The notes under the pieces: generated by a model
What the model saw: only the letters and a program-made list of their open reading frames with translations
Told to the model about the DNA's origin: nothing
The model's database searches: none
Position numbers and translations under genes: made by a program
Shown here: positions 1 through 10,925 of the stretch, piece by piece
How the letters are laid out: every line of letters starts with the position of its first letter
Numbering within the stretch: the stretch's first letter is position 1
Source: Rhizomys pruinosus
Lineage: Eukaryota > Chordata > Mammalia > Rodentia > Spalacidae
Direction: 5' to 3'
Assembly (NCBI GenBank): GCA_009823505.1
Contig: VZQC01003035.1
Location: 725,412 to 789,411 of the forward strand
DNA length: 64,000 nucleotides

Positions 1-564
1 AAGGTCCCAAATGGCCATATCTTCAGAAGGAACTTATATCCATTGTGGGACTTGCCACAAGATGTACCCCAGACTTAAAAATGCTGCCACTGGTTTTCTG
101 GGTGATTGGACCCCTTCCAAGGTATCTTCTTTCCAACAACCACAGGCAAGATCCCAGTGAGAGTGGAGGTTTCAAGAAGGACCACAATCATCTTGAAACT
201 ATTAACTGGAGGTATAACAAAGAACAATGCTCATAGGAATATTACCAGGAAGATAGGAATTAGGTTCTTTCCAGAGAGGGCTGAGGAATGGTAGTGAGAC
301 TGTCTTTTAATCAGGAGCAAGATAGGAAAAGGGCCATGTTGTTGTGTTTTCTGGCAGGGAGGGAGACGGCACTGGCTGAGTGGCATGGAAACCTCAAGAA
401 GTTGCTCAATGGGAATTCCACAGAGACTGGATAAGGACTTTTAGTATGACTATGCAGATCAGGAGCTAAGCACGGGTTGGCTGTCCTCCAGGGAGTCCGT
501 CTTCCTCCTCTGTGAGTCTACCAAAGTATCCGATAGTTCACTCTCAGAGATGTTCCTAAACTTT
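1..564. other. No recognised feature
   Basis: No gene, RNA or repeat family is recognised here. Short overlapping open frames of about 60 codons start at 45 and 106 but show no family motif. Confidence 0.4.
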
Positions 565-579
565 AAGAGTGCAGAACAC

Positions 580-820
580 GGGCTGGAGAGATGGCCTAGC
601 GGTTAAGAGCGCCGACCGCTCTTGCAGAGGACCTGGGTTCGATCCCCAGCACCCACATGGCGGCTGAGAACCATCCGAAACTCCAATTCCAGGAGAACTC
701 CAGGTCCAGGGGAATCCGACACCCTCTTCTGACCTCCGTGGCATTGCACGACACGGGTGCACAAACCTGCATGCAGATAGTACATTCATACACATACAGA
801 AATAAATTAAAAAAAAAAAA
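580..820 (+). repeat. B2 SINE, young CpG-rich subfamily, with perfect TSD
   Basis: The tRNA-derived head has an A-box-like and a B-box-like pol III promoter (ggttcgatcc near 637), followed by a B2 body and an A-rich tail. The 15-bp TSD aagagtgcagaacac is perfect at 565-579 and 821-835, showing a recent insertion. The body carries an internal duplication of the 'aactccaattccagg' unit near 680-710 that older B2 copies in this window lack. Confidence 0.95.
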
Positions 821-964
821 AAGAGTGCAGAACACTTTGCCTATCACCAGGAAAGGGTAAGGAGCTAGAAAAAGAAGAGGAAGAATGTGGGATGTTAATG
901 TACTGTGATCTCCAGCTCCTTGACCCAGAGATCTTACTATCAGGAGTAAGGAAACTGAAAGTTG

Positions 965-1060
965 GGTTTAGTTGCTAAGTGTTCCAACAAAGAAAATCTT
1001 ACAAATACCACATGTTCTCTCACTTATGTGGATTCTACCATCTAATTATTATGTGTCAAA
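965..1060 (+). repeat. Possible ancient L1 3'-end fragment
   Basis: The words around 1005-1035 (caaataccacatgttctctcacttatgtgg) resemble the ORF2-terminal/3' UTR region of old mammalian L1s. The fragment is short and its boundaries are unclear. Confidence 0.4.
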
Positions 1061-2590
1061 GGACGAAACATCCTTCCAAGAGATGCCTGGAACCACACAG
1101 AGGCCATCATTTTCACAGCCCAAATCAGGCTGACCTTGACCCCAGTGACAGGACAAGGGATCTGGGAAAAGCCACATGGAAGGATGACCCTCTCTTAATT
1201 CAACTCAGAAAGGAAGTAAAACAACCAGACAATCCATCTATCTGATTGTCAGGGGTCCATAAATTGTCACGTTCTTCAAGGCTGAGGAAGAGAAGCATAT
1301 TGTCCAGGGGTTGGGACCTCAGCATGCTCGTTCCAAAGGCACACAACTAAGGTCATGGTGATGTGCTTTGCCATAAATCCAATCCATCCCTGCATTGTCA
1401 TCTTCCGGGACAATCAGCACTGTTTGAACATACCCTCAACACCCAGAAGTCTTCCAAACTCTTTGTTCAATGTAATTAAAACTTCCTAGCTTCTGAAAAT
1501 TCCTAAAAGAAAAGATCGGCAACCCATGAATGGAAGATAAAGAAAACACACACACACACACACAAAGACACAACATTGGCAAAAAGCAATGACATGTACA
1601 CATCACCAACATGTATCTCTTGAAACCCTCAAAGTGTTCACATGCCCATACTAGAAGAGCAATGACGTTCTAACATGTCTGGTACTAGCTCCACGTGCTT
1701 AAGGACTTGGAGGAAGGAGAGACTTAGCCGGAACGCTAAAAGTACTGATGGAGAAAAAGGGTGGGAACTGAGGCTTAAAAGATGGGCAGACATTTCCAAA
1801 AGTAGACAGGATATGAACAAGCAAGAGCCAGCATCAGTAAATACACAGAGGCAGAGTCCTGCAGAGGGAGAGGATATGAGAACTATGTAGCTGGGTGTTA
1901 GGATGTGTGGACATAATGATTCCTCCTTTCATTCATTAATAAACACTTATTGGCCACCTATGATGTAACATATAGCTTCCTACGTAATGAGGATTCCACA
2001 GTAAACAACAACAAAATACTCTGCTGTCCCTTGTTGTACTCTAGCAAGAATGGTATAAAATGATTATACGTGACAGGTGATGACAAAAATTATATGGAAA
2101 AGTAAAGTAGAATTAGGGTTTCTAGTCAGGATCTTTGCCCTCCTGCCTGAAATACTCACATATTTGCAAAATATTGAATGCACAATGGTTTATACAACAC
2201 CAAACATCAGGCAGCAAAGGTCAGTGGATTCTAATAGATAAGAAACAAACAAGGTGAGCCCTACACCCATCTCAACTGGAGAGTTTCTATTTCAAGACAC
2301 AGGAGGGGAACATAGGTAGAGCCCCAGCAGACTCCTTTAATCAATAAGAGCTTAGAGCTCAGGAAAATCAAGGCAACTGGAACAAGCGAGGAGTAGTGCG
2401 AAGGTGCACCTGGAGAGCAGAAGACCGCGCCCATTGAGTGGTCAGCGAAGTACTGATGCTGTCATGGAAAACACCCATGGCCAGAGAAAGAAGTGTCTGA
2501 AAGGACTGGAAGGAACAGTACCCAGAACTCTCACAGGACCAAAAACGGTACCTGTTCCCACCAGCCAGAAGTATACATGAGGCTATAAAA
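1061..2590. other. No gene seen; one CA microsatellite
   Basis: No coding signature is visible. A (CA)n run lies at about 1546-1564. Around 1925-1965 a phrase like 'attcattaataaacacttattggccacctatgatg' weakly resembles an ancient MIR-type core, but this is not secure. Confidence 0.4.
1546..1564. repeat. (CA)n microsatellite
   Basis: About nine uninterrupted CA units. Confidence 0.9.
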
Positions 2591-3011
2591 CTTTATAATT
2601 AATGGACCTGACCTCACTAATCAGGGAGAAGAAGCCTCAATGCTGAGCATTACAGTATTGAGCATTTCAGTACTGAGCATTGCATTCCACCTAAGAAATC
2701 TTAAGCACAAGATCCTAAATGCTCACCATTCACAATACAGACGAAAACTCAAATATATTTATGTGGAAAAACTATCTAGCATGTAACAAGGTAAAATTCT
2801 TAATGGCTGGCACTCAATAAAAAAATCACCAGGAATTCAAAAACGAGAGAGAAAGAAAAATACAAGCCATAATAAAGAGAAAATTAGCCAACTGAAATCA
2901 ACTCAAAATTGACACACAAATTAGACTCTGCAGACAAGGACATGAAACAGTTTTTCTGGCTATAACTCAAGAAATTAGGTAAACACATGAAATCAAAAAA
3001 TGGAATTGTGA

Positions 3012-3236
3012 GGGGCCGGAGAGATGGCTAAGCAGGTAAGAGTACTGACTGCTCTTACAGTGGACCCTGGTTCAATTCCCAGCACCTACCTGGCAGAAAA
3101 CAACTCTCCATAACTCCAGTTACATGGAATCTAATACTTTCTTCTGATCTCCACAGGCATTGCACAACACAGGTGCACTTACACACATGCAGACAATATA
3201 CTCGTACACATAAAATAAAAATAATAAATAATTTTA
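3012..3236 (+). repeat. B2 SINE (older copy)
   Basis: B2 starts at ggggccggagagatgg and ends in an A-rich tail. The flanks aattgtgag/aattgtggag are an imperfect TSD. A second B2 is inserted directly at its 3' TSD. Confidence 0.9.
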
Positions 3237-3249
3237 AAGTAATTGTGGA

Positions 3250-3470
3250 GGGCTGGCAAGATGGCTCAGCAGTTAAGAACACCAACTGCTCTTGCAGAGG
3301 ACCCAGGTTCAATTCCCCAGCACCCACATGGCGGCTAAGAACCGTCTTTAACTCCAGTTCCAGGGTAATCTGACACCCTCTTCTGACCTCCACGGCATTG
3401 CATGACATGGGTGCACCAACCTCCATGTAGACAGTACATTCATACACATAAAAAAAATAATAAAAAATAA
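3250..3470 (+). repeat. B2 SINE nested at the 3' edge of the preceding B2
   Basis: The TSD aaagtaattgtggag is perfect at 3236-3250 and 3469-3483. It overlaps the A-tail of the first B2, so this element is the later arrival. It lacks the internal duplication of the young subfamily. Confidence 0.93.
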
Positions 3471-3685
3471 AGTAATTGTGGAGATGAAAACTATAATATT
3501 CCAGGTTAGATTATGTGATAAAGGAATTATAACAGAATAGATATTGCAGAAGAAAATATCCCAACCAAAAGAGAAATGAGGCCCTCTGGCCTCAGTGGAC
3601 ACTTGGGCAAATGTAAGGTTTATTTCTTATTATCTACTAAAGGTAACTCATTACACAAAATAATAACAAGTTGCATGGGGAGTTA

Positions 3686-3686
3686 T

Positions 3687-3734
<48 letters not shown>
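3686..3734. repeat. (TA)n(TG)n compound microsatellite
   Basis: A TA run passes directly into a TG run of about 14 units. Confidence 0.95.
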
Positions 3735-3738
<4 letters not shown>

Positions 3739-3829
3739 CTGTGGCAGCAATAGCTCAATGGGCATAAGGAAAGAAATAGAAATATGTATATCTACATATA
3801 CATATGTAATAAGGTTCTTCTATTATAGG

Positions 3830-5569
3830 TGAACACTGAAATGAAATATGTATATGCAAATCCTAAAGCAACCATGAAAATACCAAAACAAAGAGTTACG
3901 GATCATCAGTTTACAAATGAAATAATAAAAATAGTTTTTTCAAAAGAAAGTAGGAAAGAGAAAGATGAGAACAACAACAAAAAGATAATCCTACAGAAAA
4001 CAACTGGCAAGATAATGGATTTAAATCTAATTCTATAAGAACCATATTAAATATAAAAGTCTAAATACCCCAAGTAAAAGGCAGAGATTTCTCAGACTGG
4101 GTAGAAAACAAAACTAATAATGTGCTGCCCACAAGAAATGAACTTTAAATAGAAAATTAGACATAAGTTTAAAAGCAAAAGAATAGAAAAGAACATATCA
4201 CATAAATTGACCAAAGGAGAGCTGAAGTGGCTTTGCTAATATGCAAAATGGGAAACAACAGGGAATGTAAGCAGAGGACAAGCAGACTGTTCTGAGTAAT
4301 GAGGGGTCAGCTCATCAACAATACACAGCAATCCTCAATTAGGTGATGAATTTAATAAATCCTCAAAATACATAGAAGTTAAACTACAAATGACCAGGTC
4401 ATAATTTGAGCCAATGTTTTAAAAAGCTTTATTCTCAATAAATGATAAAAGAAATATGCAGAAAATCAACATGGGAATGAATTTCTGAAGCAACATTCCC
4501 AGCCAACTGGACATAATTGAGACTTAGTTAAATCCCCATGCAACAAAAACAGAATATGCAGAATCCCTTCCAGACGCACACAGAACATTTACTAGACTAG
4601 ACCATATTCTGGGCCAGAAATCCAAGTCTTGATAAATTTGAATGGATTCAAGTCATAGAAATTATATTCTCTAATCACAATGGAATTAAGTTAGAAAACT
4701 CTTTGGAAAATCCCCAGACATCTTCCAATGCCCTTCAAAACAACCCATAAATTCAAGAATAAATCAAAATAGAAAATAGAAAGTATTCTGACCTTCATGA
4801 AAATGAAAACACAGCATAGCAAAATTTGCAGGATAGAGCCAGAACAATACTTGTGGGAAATCTGTAGCACTGAACACAGTTTTTACAGGAATAGAAGCCT
4901 CAAATCCTCTATTTCTACTTTCAAAAACTAGAAGATGACTAAACTAAACTGAAAATAAGTGAAAGAAAGGGAGTAATAATGACCAGAGTAAAAATCAATA
5001 AAATAGAAGACAGGAAAGAAACAGAAAAAGTCAATGAAACTGAAAGATGGTTCTATAGAGAAGATCAATAAAACTGATTAATTTCTAACTAGACTGATCA
5101 GGAAAAAGGAGACAATACGAAATATCAATATCAGGAATTAGAGAGATTACATTGCTACAGATTCCTAAGCTTAAAAGGATAGATAATATGAGACTACTAT
5201 AAACAGCTTTACACCATAAAATTAGGCAATTTAAATGAAATGGACATCTTCCTTGAAATGTGCAAATGATTAAAGCTCAATCAAGAAGCAATTAATAACT
5301 AAAATAGCCTTATGATCCATAAAAAATCCTTTCCCACAAAGAAAATTCCAGACCTAGATGGATTTGATGGCATATTATACAAAACTTTGAAGGAAGAATA
5401 GTATCACTTCTGTTTAAACTCTCACCAAATAAAGACAATACTTCCAAATCCATCCTCTAAGGTCTTCATTACCCCTCCTGCCAAAATCAAAGACCCTATA
5501 ATATAATTATTCACCAATAATAAATGCAAATGCCAAAAAATACATTGAACACTGATATAACAAATTGGT
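3830..5569 (+). repeat. Ancient L1 (L1M-like) ORF2 fragment
   Basis: The sequence corresponds to degenerate L1 endonuclease-to-reverse-transcriptase coding sequence in order: a 'gaccatattctgggccagaaatcc' region near 4600, then 'accttccttgaaatg' and 'attccagacctagatggatttgatggc' near 5345-5370. Stops and frameshifts are frequent, so it is long dead. Position 5140 inside it is where the inverted copy (11623-17010) ends. Confidence 0.75.
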
Positions 5570-5935
5570 ATGTGTCCTACATTGCTTTCTGTTGTTACAG
5601 GTTACAGGCCATCACAGGGCAGGAACTCAAGCAGGAATATAGAGGTGGGAACTGAAGCAGAGATCACGGAGGAAAGCCGCTTGCTGGCTGTTCCCCTGAC
5701 TTGCTCAACTACCTCTCTTATACAGCTCAGGCCTGCCTGGCCAGGAATAGCACTGAAAACAGTGGGTTGGACCCTCCTACATCAACTGGCAATTAAGAAA
5801 GTACCTTATACACAGTTCCATAGGTCAATTTGATGGAGACAATTCCTCAGTGGAGGTTCCCTCTTCCCATGTATGTCAATGACAACTCAAGCTAACCATA
5901 AGAGCATGGGATTCAAAAGTTCATTTCAAATGAAT
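5570..5935. repeat. Rodent interspersed LTR-like repeat inserted in L1
   Basis: The order 'ggcaggaactcaagcaggaat', 'ggaactgaagcagagatcacggagg', 'ttgctcaactacctctctta' is familiar from a widespread rodent repeat. I do not give a family name with certainty. It interrupts ancient L1 sequence; the mirror copy is at about 16210-16560. Confidence 0.6.
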
Positions 5936-5939
5936 CATG

Positions 5940-7135
5940 GACCTGAATATAAAATCTAAAACTACAAAATATTTAGGAGAAACCCTTTATGGCCTTGATT
6001 AGGCAAAAATTTCTTAGAGTCAATGGCAAAAGCATGAGCTATAAAGGAAAATAATTTATGAAGAAAACAAAAACTAAATATACCCTCTGATTTTTTTAAT
6101 GACATTGTTAAGAGAATGAAAAGATATACTAAATACCAGAAGAAAAATATGGAGATGATCAAGAACTTGTATTCTGAATATATAAGGAGCTCTCTAAATT
6201 CAGTAATAAGAAAACAGGCAGCCCAATAAAATAATAGATTTGTGAACACACCCTAAGGTATTCACCAATAAGTCGAGTTATGATTATCTTTCTTTGAGTA
6301 CAGATACAAACTGTGCCTTGCTTTAGCCAGTAGAAAGAGGAAACAGTGGCAGGTAGCATTCCTATGGTCGCCTCATGTCACACCAGACTCCATCTCAGCC
6401 ACCTGCAGGCTTATCAAGCCTTAAAGAAGTGAATTTGAAACTGCCTATGGAGAGAGCCATGTGGCAGGGAACCACAACCTCCAGGTGAGGCCACAAGTGT
6501 TTTTTAGCTTATATATGAAATGTCCATCAACAGATGAATGTGTAAAGCAAACGTGCCACATATATACTATGGAGTTTTATTCAGCCATAAAAACAACCTG
6601 AATAAGGGGCCGGAGAGATGGCCTAGCGGTTAAGAGCGCCGACTGCTCTTGCAGAGGTCCCCAGTTCAATCCCCAGCATCCACATGGCGGCTGAGAACCG
6701 TCTTTGACTCCAGTTCCAGGGGAATCCGATACCCTCTTCTGACCTCCGCGGCTTTGCACGACACAGGTGCACAAAACTACATGCAGACAGTACTTTAATA
6801 CACATACAAGAATAAATAAAAATTTAAAAACTTCTAAAAAACAACCCTGAATACACAATAGTTTCAGGAAAGCAAAATGAACTGGAAATTATTATGTTAA
6901 GAGAAATGACAGGCTCAGTAAGACAAATAATACAACTTTCTCTCATATGCAGAAACTAGATTTAGGAAGAAGGAGAAAAAGAGAAGATAATGTGTGTGGC
7001 ATGAAAATGGCTGCAGAGGAAGGGGACGAGCCAGAGGGAGGCAGAGGGCTGGGGAGAGGAAGAGGGGGTGTGTCAGAACAAAGCATGCATATGATACTGT
7101 AATGATGCCCATTACTTTATATGCTAACTTAAAAA
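5940..7135 (+). repeat. Ancient L1 ORF2 C-terminal/3' fragment
   Basis: The region includes the ORF2-terminal phrases 'tatactatggagttttattcagccataaaaac' (6564-6595) and 'agagaaatgacaggctcagtaagacaaata' (6900-6930). A B2 interrupts it at 6606, and about 6300-6500 holds sequence I do not recognise. Confidence 0.7.
6606..6835 (+). repeat. B2 SINE with TSD
   Basis: The B2 head, body and A-rich tail are clear. The TSD aaaaacaac(c)ctgaata lies at about 6589-6604 and 6836-6853 with one extra C. The inverted counterpart (about 15310-15500) has lost many single bases, which is used below as evidence of read error. Confidence 0.92.
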
Positions 7136-7147
7136 TTAATTAAAACA

Positions 7148-7262
7148 TTAAACTCAGGAGGCAGAGGCAGAAAGATCTCTGCAAGTTCAAGATCATCCTG
7201 GTCTACATAGTGAGATCCAAGTCAGCCATGGCTATAAAGTGAAACCCTGTCTCAAATTCAAA
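7148..7262 (+). repeat. B1 SINE fragment (old)
   Basis: The B1 middle-to-end is recognisable: 'actcaggaggcagaggcag', 'gttcaagatcatcctggtctacatag', 'accctgtctcaa'. The left end is missing. Confidence 0.8.
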
Positions 7263-7289
7263 AAATAACTCTTAAAAGAAAATTTAAAT

Positions 7290-7640
7290 AGATACGAACT
7301 GTTCCCCCATACACACAAGCTTTGGAACCCTTAGTCACTGGTTCAGGGGGCTGTGGAAACTGCAAGGCAGGGCCTAGCTGGAGGAGGCAGACCACTGAGG
7401 GTAAGCCTTAGAAGGTTAAACTGGTTATCAGTCTGTTCCTAGTTTTCTGCTTTCTGTCTCCCTCGGAGTGAACAGCTTTCCTCGCCAAATACCCCTGCCA
7501 CTATGCAGTTCTGCACCTCATAGAGCAGAACATGGAGCCAAGGGAGCATGGACTGGACCCCAAAACCTGAGGTAAAATCAGTCTTTCCTCCCTCGAGTTA
7601 TTTCTTCCAGATTGAGCTACACAACGTAACTACAACAGCT
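7290..7640 (+). repeat. Rodent MaLR/ERVL-type LTR-like repeat
   Basis: The phrase order (ggttcaggggg, 'cctagctggaggaggcag', 'gtgaacagctttcctc', 'catggactggacccc', 'tttcctccctcgagtt') is that of rodent MaLR-type LTRs. It is noncoding and the exact family is uncertain. Confidence 0.55.
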
Positions 7641-7897
7641 AGCAAGAAGCTGGCCTGGCGTCAGTCCCACAGCTGCAAGGAGACTGCAAGGATGTGAATC
7701 CTGCCAACAGATTGGTAAGCTTAGAAGCAGGTTTTTCCATAGTTAAATCACTGATAAGAAATGACCCTGAGCCAGGGGCTCAGCTAAGCCTGCACCAGCC
7801 TTCTGATCCGTGGACTCATTAAGATAACAGATAAGTATTATTTTTAAGCCATGACATTTGTAACCATTTGTTATGTGGCACCAAAAAACTAACAACA
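7641..7897 (+). repeat. MLT1-type LTR fragment
   Basis: 'cagctgcaaggagactgcaagg', 'gaatcctgccaacag', 'taagccatgacatttgtaacc' and 'gttatgtggcaccaaaaaactaacaacag' follow the order of MLT1-class MaLR LTR 3' halves. The mirror copy is at about 14225-14480. Confidence 0.7.
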
Positions 7898-8680
7898 GAC
7901 AAAAGTTTTGAACAGACACTTTACCAAATAAGACATATGGTTGGCACCAAGCACATGGAAAATTGCTATATATAAGTAATTAGAAAATCCATAATTAAAT
8001 CCACAGTGAGATATTACTATGTACCTTTTAAAATCACTGGAAATGTTGGCAGGATTTGGAGAAAGCAGACCTACCATGCACTGTTGGCTCTCTGTTAAGG
8101 GTATATCCACTTTGGAAAGCGATTTGACAGTTTCTTGAAAACTAAACACATCTCTACCATATGTCTCAGTCATTTTTCTACTACATGTTTACCAAGAGAA
8201 AAGGAAAAAATATGTTCCTGCAATGCCTTGTGCATGAATGTTCCTGGCATCTTTATTTTTAATAATAAAAAGTAAATATACTCCCCTCTGTATAGCAAGG
8301 GATGAACAGGTACATAATCAATGGAATAGTACTCAGCAATAAAAAAGAATGGATTGTAAAGTAATTCTATATAGTGAAAGAAGTCATAAAAAGAGTATAG
8401 ATGTAGGTGACCCCATTTACATCAGGTTCTAGAGAATACAAACTGATCTTTCATGACAGAATGCAGATCAGTAATTGCTTGTGTATGGGAGGTGGGCATG
8501 GAGTGAGGGATTGCCAAGCTGCCAAAGCGGATGTTTGGGAATGATGGATGGGTTCATTATCTTGATTGTAGGGATGGTTTCACTGATGTATACGTGTCAA
8601 AACTTATAAATAAGGGTAGTTTACTATGTGTCAATTATACCTCCACGCAACTGTTAAAAACAGAAAGAAGAATTTGGAGA
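7898..8680 (+). repeat. Ancient L1 (L1M-like) 3' end
   Basis: This is ORF2-terminal and 3' UTR sequence of an old eutherian L1: 'ctttaccaaataagacatatgg', 'ttgtagggatggtttcactgatgtatacg' and 'gtgtcaattatacctc' near 8630. The 94-codon minus-strand frame inside it (7889-8173) is antisense L1, not a gene. It duplicates part of the ORF2 end seen at 5940-6600, so it is probably a separate insertion. Confidence 0.8.
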
Positions 8681-9015
8681 TGGAGAATGATGTTGAGTTT
8701 TAGATAAGGCACTTAGAGAGGACCCTCAGGGAGGGACCACCGGTGTAGAGATCTGAATGAAGTAACGAGGTGGCGATGCGACTACAGAGGGCAGCATTCC
8801 AGGCAAAAGGAGCAGCAGGGACGAAGGTCATGGAAGAGGACAGGCTGGGACAGCCTAGTGCAATGTGGGTGGAATGGAGAGGGAAGGACCAGGAAGTCAG
8901 GGGATAAACAGGCCAGATCAAGTGGGGCCTATTTTGAGAGAGGCAGGGATCTATTAATGCCCGGATTGTGACCTGATCCAGCAGGTTTTCAAATTAACTC
9001 TCTGAACCATAACTA
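8681..9015. other. No gene; possible old mammal-wide repeat
   Basis: 'gcattccaggcaaaaggagcagcagggacgaagg' and nearby words resemble an ancient mammal-wide repeat of L2 or similar class, but I cannot confirm it. No coding signature. Confidence 0.3.
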
Positions 9016-9530
9016 TCATCCTACACCAAAGAAGGATGGATACAAGGCAAGGCAGAGAGTGGGCTTGGGGAGACCAGTTAGTGGAGTACGTTAGGGACTT
9101 TTCTTTTGATAAGATTCCTGTTCGAAGCAACTTAAGGCAGGAGGGGTTTGTTGGGGCTCACAGGCTGAGGATGCAGTCCATCGTAGTGGGGAAGCCATGG
9201 TGGCAGGCTCACAGGCTGAGGATGCGGTCCATTGTGGAGGGGAAGCCATGGTGGCAGGCTCACAGGTTGAGGATGTGGTCCATCGTGGAGGGGAAGCCAT
9301 GGTGGTGGGCACTTGAAGTGGCAGCAGGTCATGCTGCATCCTCAGTCAGGAAGCAGAGAGTGATGCATGCTGGTACCCACATGCTTTCTGCTTCTATTCA
9401 CTCCAGAGACCCAGTCCATGGGGTGGTATTGCCCACATTCAGAGTGGGTCAAACCTCTCCAGAAATACCCTCATAGATGCACTTAGAGGTGTGTCTTCAG
9501 AAGTTTCTCAAATCCCCTCAAGTTGACAAT
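9016..9530 (+). repeat. Rodent LTR-like repeat with internal 51-bp tandem array
   Basis: The phrase order 'cacaggctgaggatg', 'gaagccatggtgg', 'gtcaggaagcagagagtgatgcatgctgg' and terminal 'caagttgacaatgaaaa' is typical of a dispersed rodent LTR-class element. A long plus-strand frame (9036-9476) exists only because the tandem unit length is divisible by three. The mirror copy is at about 12590-13115. Confidence 0.6.
9156..9308 (+). repeat. Three-unit 51-bp tandem repeat
   Basis: Units begin gctcacagg at 9156, 9207 and 9258, an exact 51-bp period with few substitutions. In one frame this gives a 17-residue repeat (AHRLRM..IV.GKPWW), which is incidental. The mirrored copy (about 12820-12965) is degraded. 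Confidence 0.92.
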
Positions 9531-9726
9531 GAAAAGGGACCATCACATGGAGAGTCGCAGGAGTTAGAAGGATCTCATGGGGAACTGCTCCAAGCTGGTT
9601 ACTGTAAAGGTGGAGAGAAGGCACTAGGCTTATTCTGAAGTAAAGCTGTTTTGTTGACAGGTTGCAGGTACATAGATGTCAAAGATTCTCCTAAGAATTT
9701 TTGTCTGTCATTAAGTAGAGAAATCT

Positions 9727-9925
9727 GGGCTGGTGAGATGGCTCAGTGGGCAAAAGCACTTACTGCCAAGTCTGACAACTGCATTCACTCTCCAGAATTT
9801 ACATGGTGGAAGAGACTGACTCCTAGAAGCTGTCCTCTGACCTCCACACACATGTAATGGCATACACATACCTATACACATTCACAAGGAATAAATGTAA
9901 TTAAAACTTTTAAATAAAATAAATT
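9727..9925 (+). repeat. B3-type (B2-related) SINE
   Basis: A tRNA-like head 'ggctggtgagatggctcagtggg' leads to the B3-style body 'ctgccaagtctgacaactgc' and 'tgtcctctgacctccacacacatg'. The mirror copy is at about 12190-12395. Confidence 0.85.
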
Positions 9926-10504
9926 CGAGAAATCTAACTTTCCAGTTTGTGAGATGTGTTTGCTTTAGAATACATTAAGTTCAAGGTGCCCACAAGACAA
10001 CAAAGCAAGCTAGAAATATCAGTGAACTCAGAGGAAAGGGCGTCGGAACTGTGGTTGGAGACACAGATTACTGAAGTGGCCTGAGGACTGACCCCACGCA
10101 GAATCTCCACCATTAAGAGGTCAGGGAGATGAGGAAAGCCCAGCCAACACAACTTTTCAAGAACGATGAGCCAAGGAAAAACTGTTTCTAGGAAGTCAGT
10201 GACCAGCTGTGACAAACACACCTTACTGACCAATCTGAGGACTCTGAATGGACTACTGAGTTTAGCAAGAGGCCACAGCTATGGAGAGCCATTTCAGAGA
10301 GAGGGAAGAAAGAACGGCTGAATGGACTCATGGGAGAATTTGAGATGAAGAAGTAGAAACGAGAAATGTTGATGAAAACTCGTCAACTGTTTCTGTCAAA
10401 AGCAAGCAGAGTAAATGAGCAGTAAGTAGCTAAAGGGAGCCAGGGGCAGAGGGACAGCCTCTTTTCTTTAAGATTGAAGGCATTAGAGTATGTCTGTATT
10501 CTGA
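9926..10504. other. No recognised feature up to junction s1
   Basis: I see no repeat family or coding pattern. The 3' limit, 10504, is breakpoint s1: the inverted arm starts from here at 11623. Confidence 0.4.
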
Positions 10505-10769
10505 TGGGGACAGAGGAGAGAGGTAAAAATTAATGATGCAGGAGGGAGAGGAGAGGACAAATTACAAGGGAAAAAGTCCTTGAGCTGTGGAAGTCATAGC
10601 AGATAAGGATGAAAGGGTGAGAAGAATCAGTCTATGGAGGGCTCATGACCAAATCTACCAGTCCACCCAGAAAGAAAATGACCCAGAAGCAGAAACTGAT
10701 AAGTACCTATGGCATTCCAAGGCTGCTGGGTTCTACCTCTGACCCACCCAAAGAGGGGTTCTTTTTAAG

Positions 10770-10925
10770 AAGATAATTTATTCATTATTTTAATTTTACA
10801 TCTATGACAATATTGCCTGCATGTGTGTAAGTGCACCCATGTGGTGCAATGCCTGCAGAGGTCAGAGAGAGCATCGTATCCCCTGGAACTGGAGTTATGG
10901 ATGGTTGAGGCTGAATCTGAGGCCA
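10770..10925 (-). repeat. B2 SINE fragment (old, antisense)
   Basis: Reverse B2 body with 'tgcaatgcctgcagaggtcagagagagcatc' and 'ccctggaactggagttatgg'. The tRNA-like head is not recognisable. Copies lie at about 23790-23950 and 31895-32045. Confidence 0.75.

Larger units (their letters stand above)
2600..3560 (+). repeat. Ancient L1 (L1M-like) 5'/ORF1-side fragment
   Basis: Diverged A-rich sequence has the word order of old eutherian L1 5' regions: a phrase ending in 'caccaggaattcaaaa', then 'gcagacaaggacatgaaac', and later 'attgcagaagaaaatat'. Two B2 insertions interrupt it. No intact ORF remains. It probably belongs with the ORF2 fragment that follows. Confidence 0.6.
5140..10504 (+). other. 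Arm A of the palindromic mosaic (forward, reference-quality copy)
   Basis: This block recurs in inverted orientation at 11623-17010 with the same SINEs, LTRs and L1 pieces in mirrored order. For example, the frame at 7889-8173 (minus) matches the frame at 13949-14380 (plus) almost residue for residue. It is continuous with the left flank, so it is probably the true chromosomal copy. Confidence 0.9.

Noticed and set aside
580..660. tRNA-like sequences with A- and B-box
   Set aside because: They are the heads of B2 SINEs, followed by B2 bodies and A-tails with TSDs. None folds as a complete cloverleaf gene.
9156..9308. Regularly spaced repeats as a CRISPR-like array
   Set aside because: Units are contiguous without unique spacers, and the genome is mammalian.
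9036..9476. 146-codon plus-strand frame with a 17-residue repeat (AHRLRM..IV.GKPWW)
   Set aside because: It lies in a dispersed rodent LTR-like repeat and stays open because the tandem unit is 51 bp. The inverted copy does not preserve it, and there is no sign of a gene.
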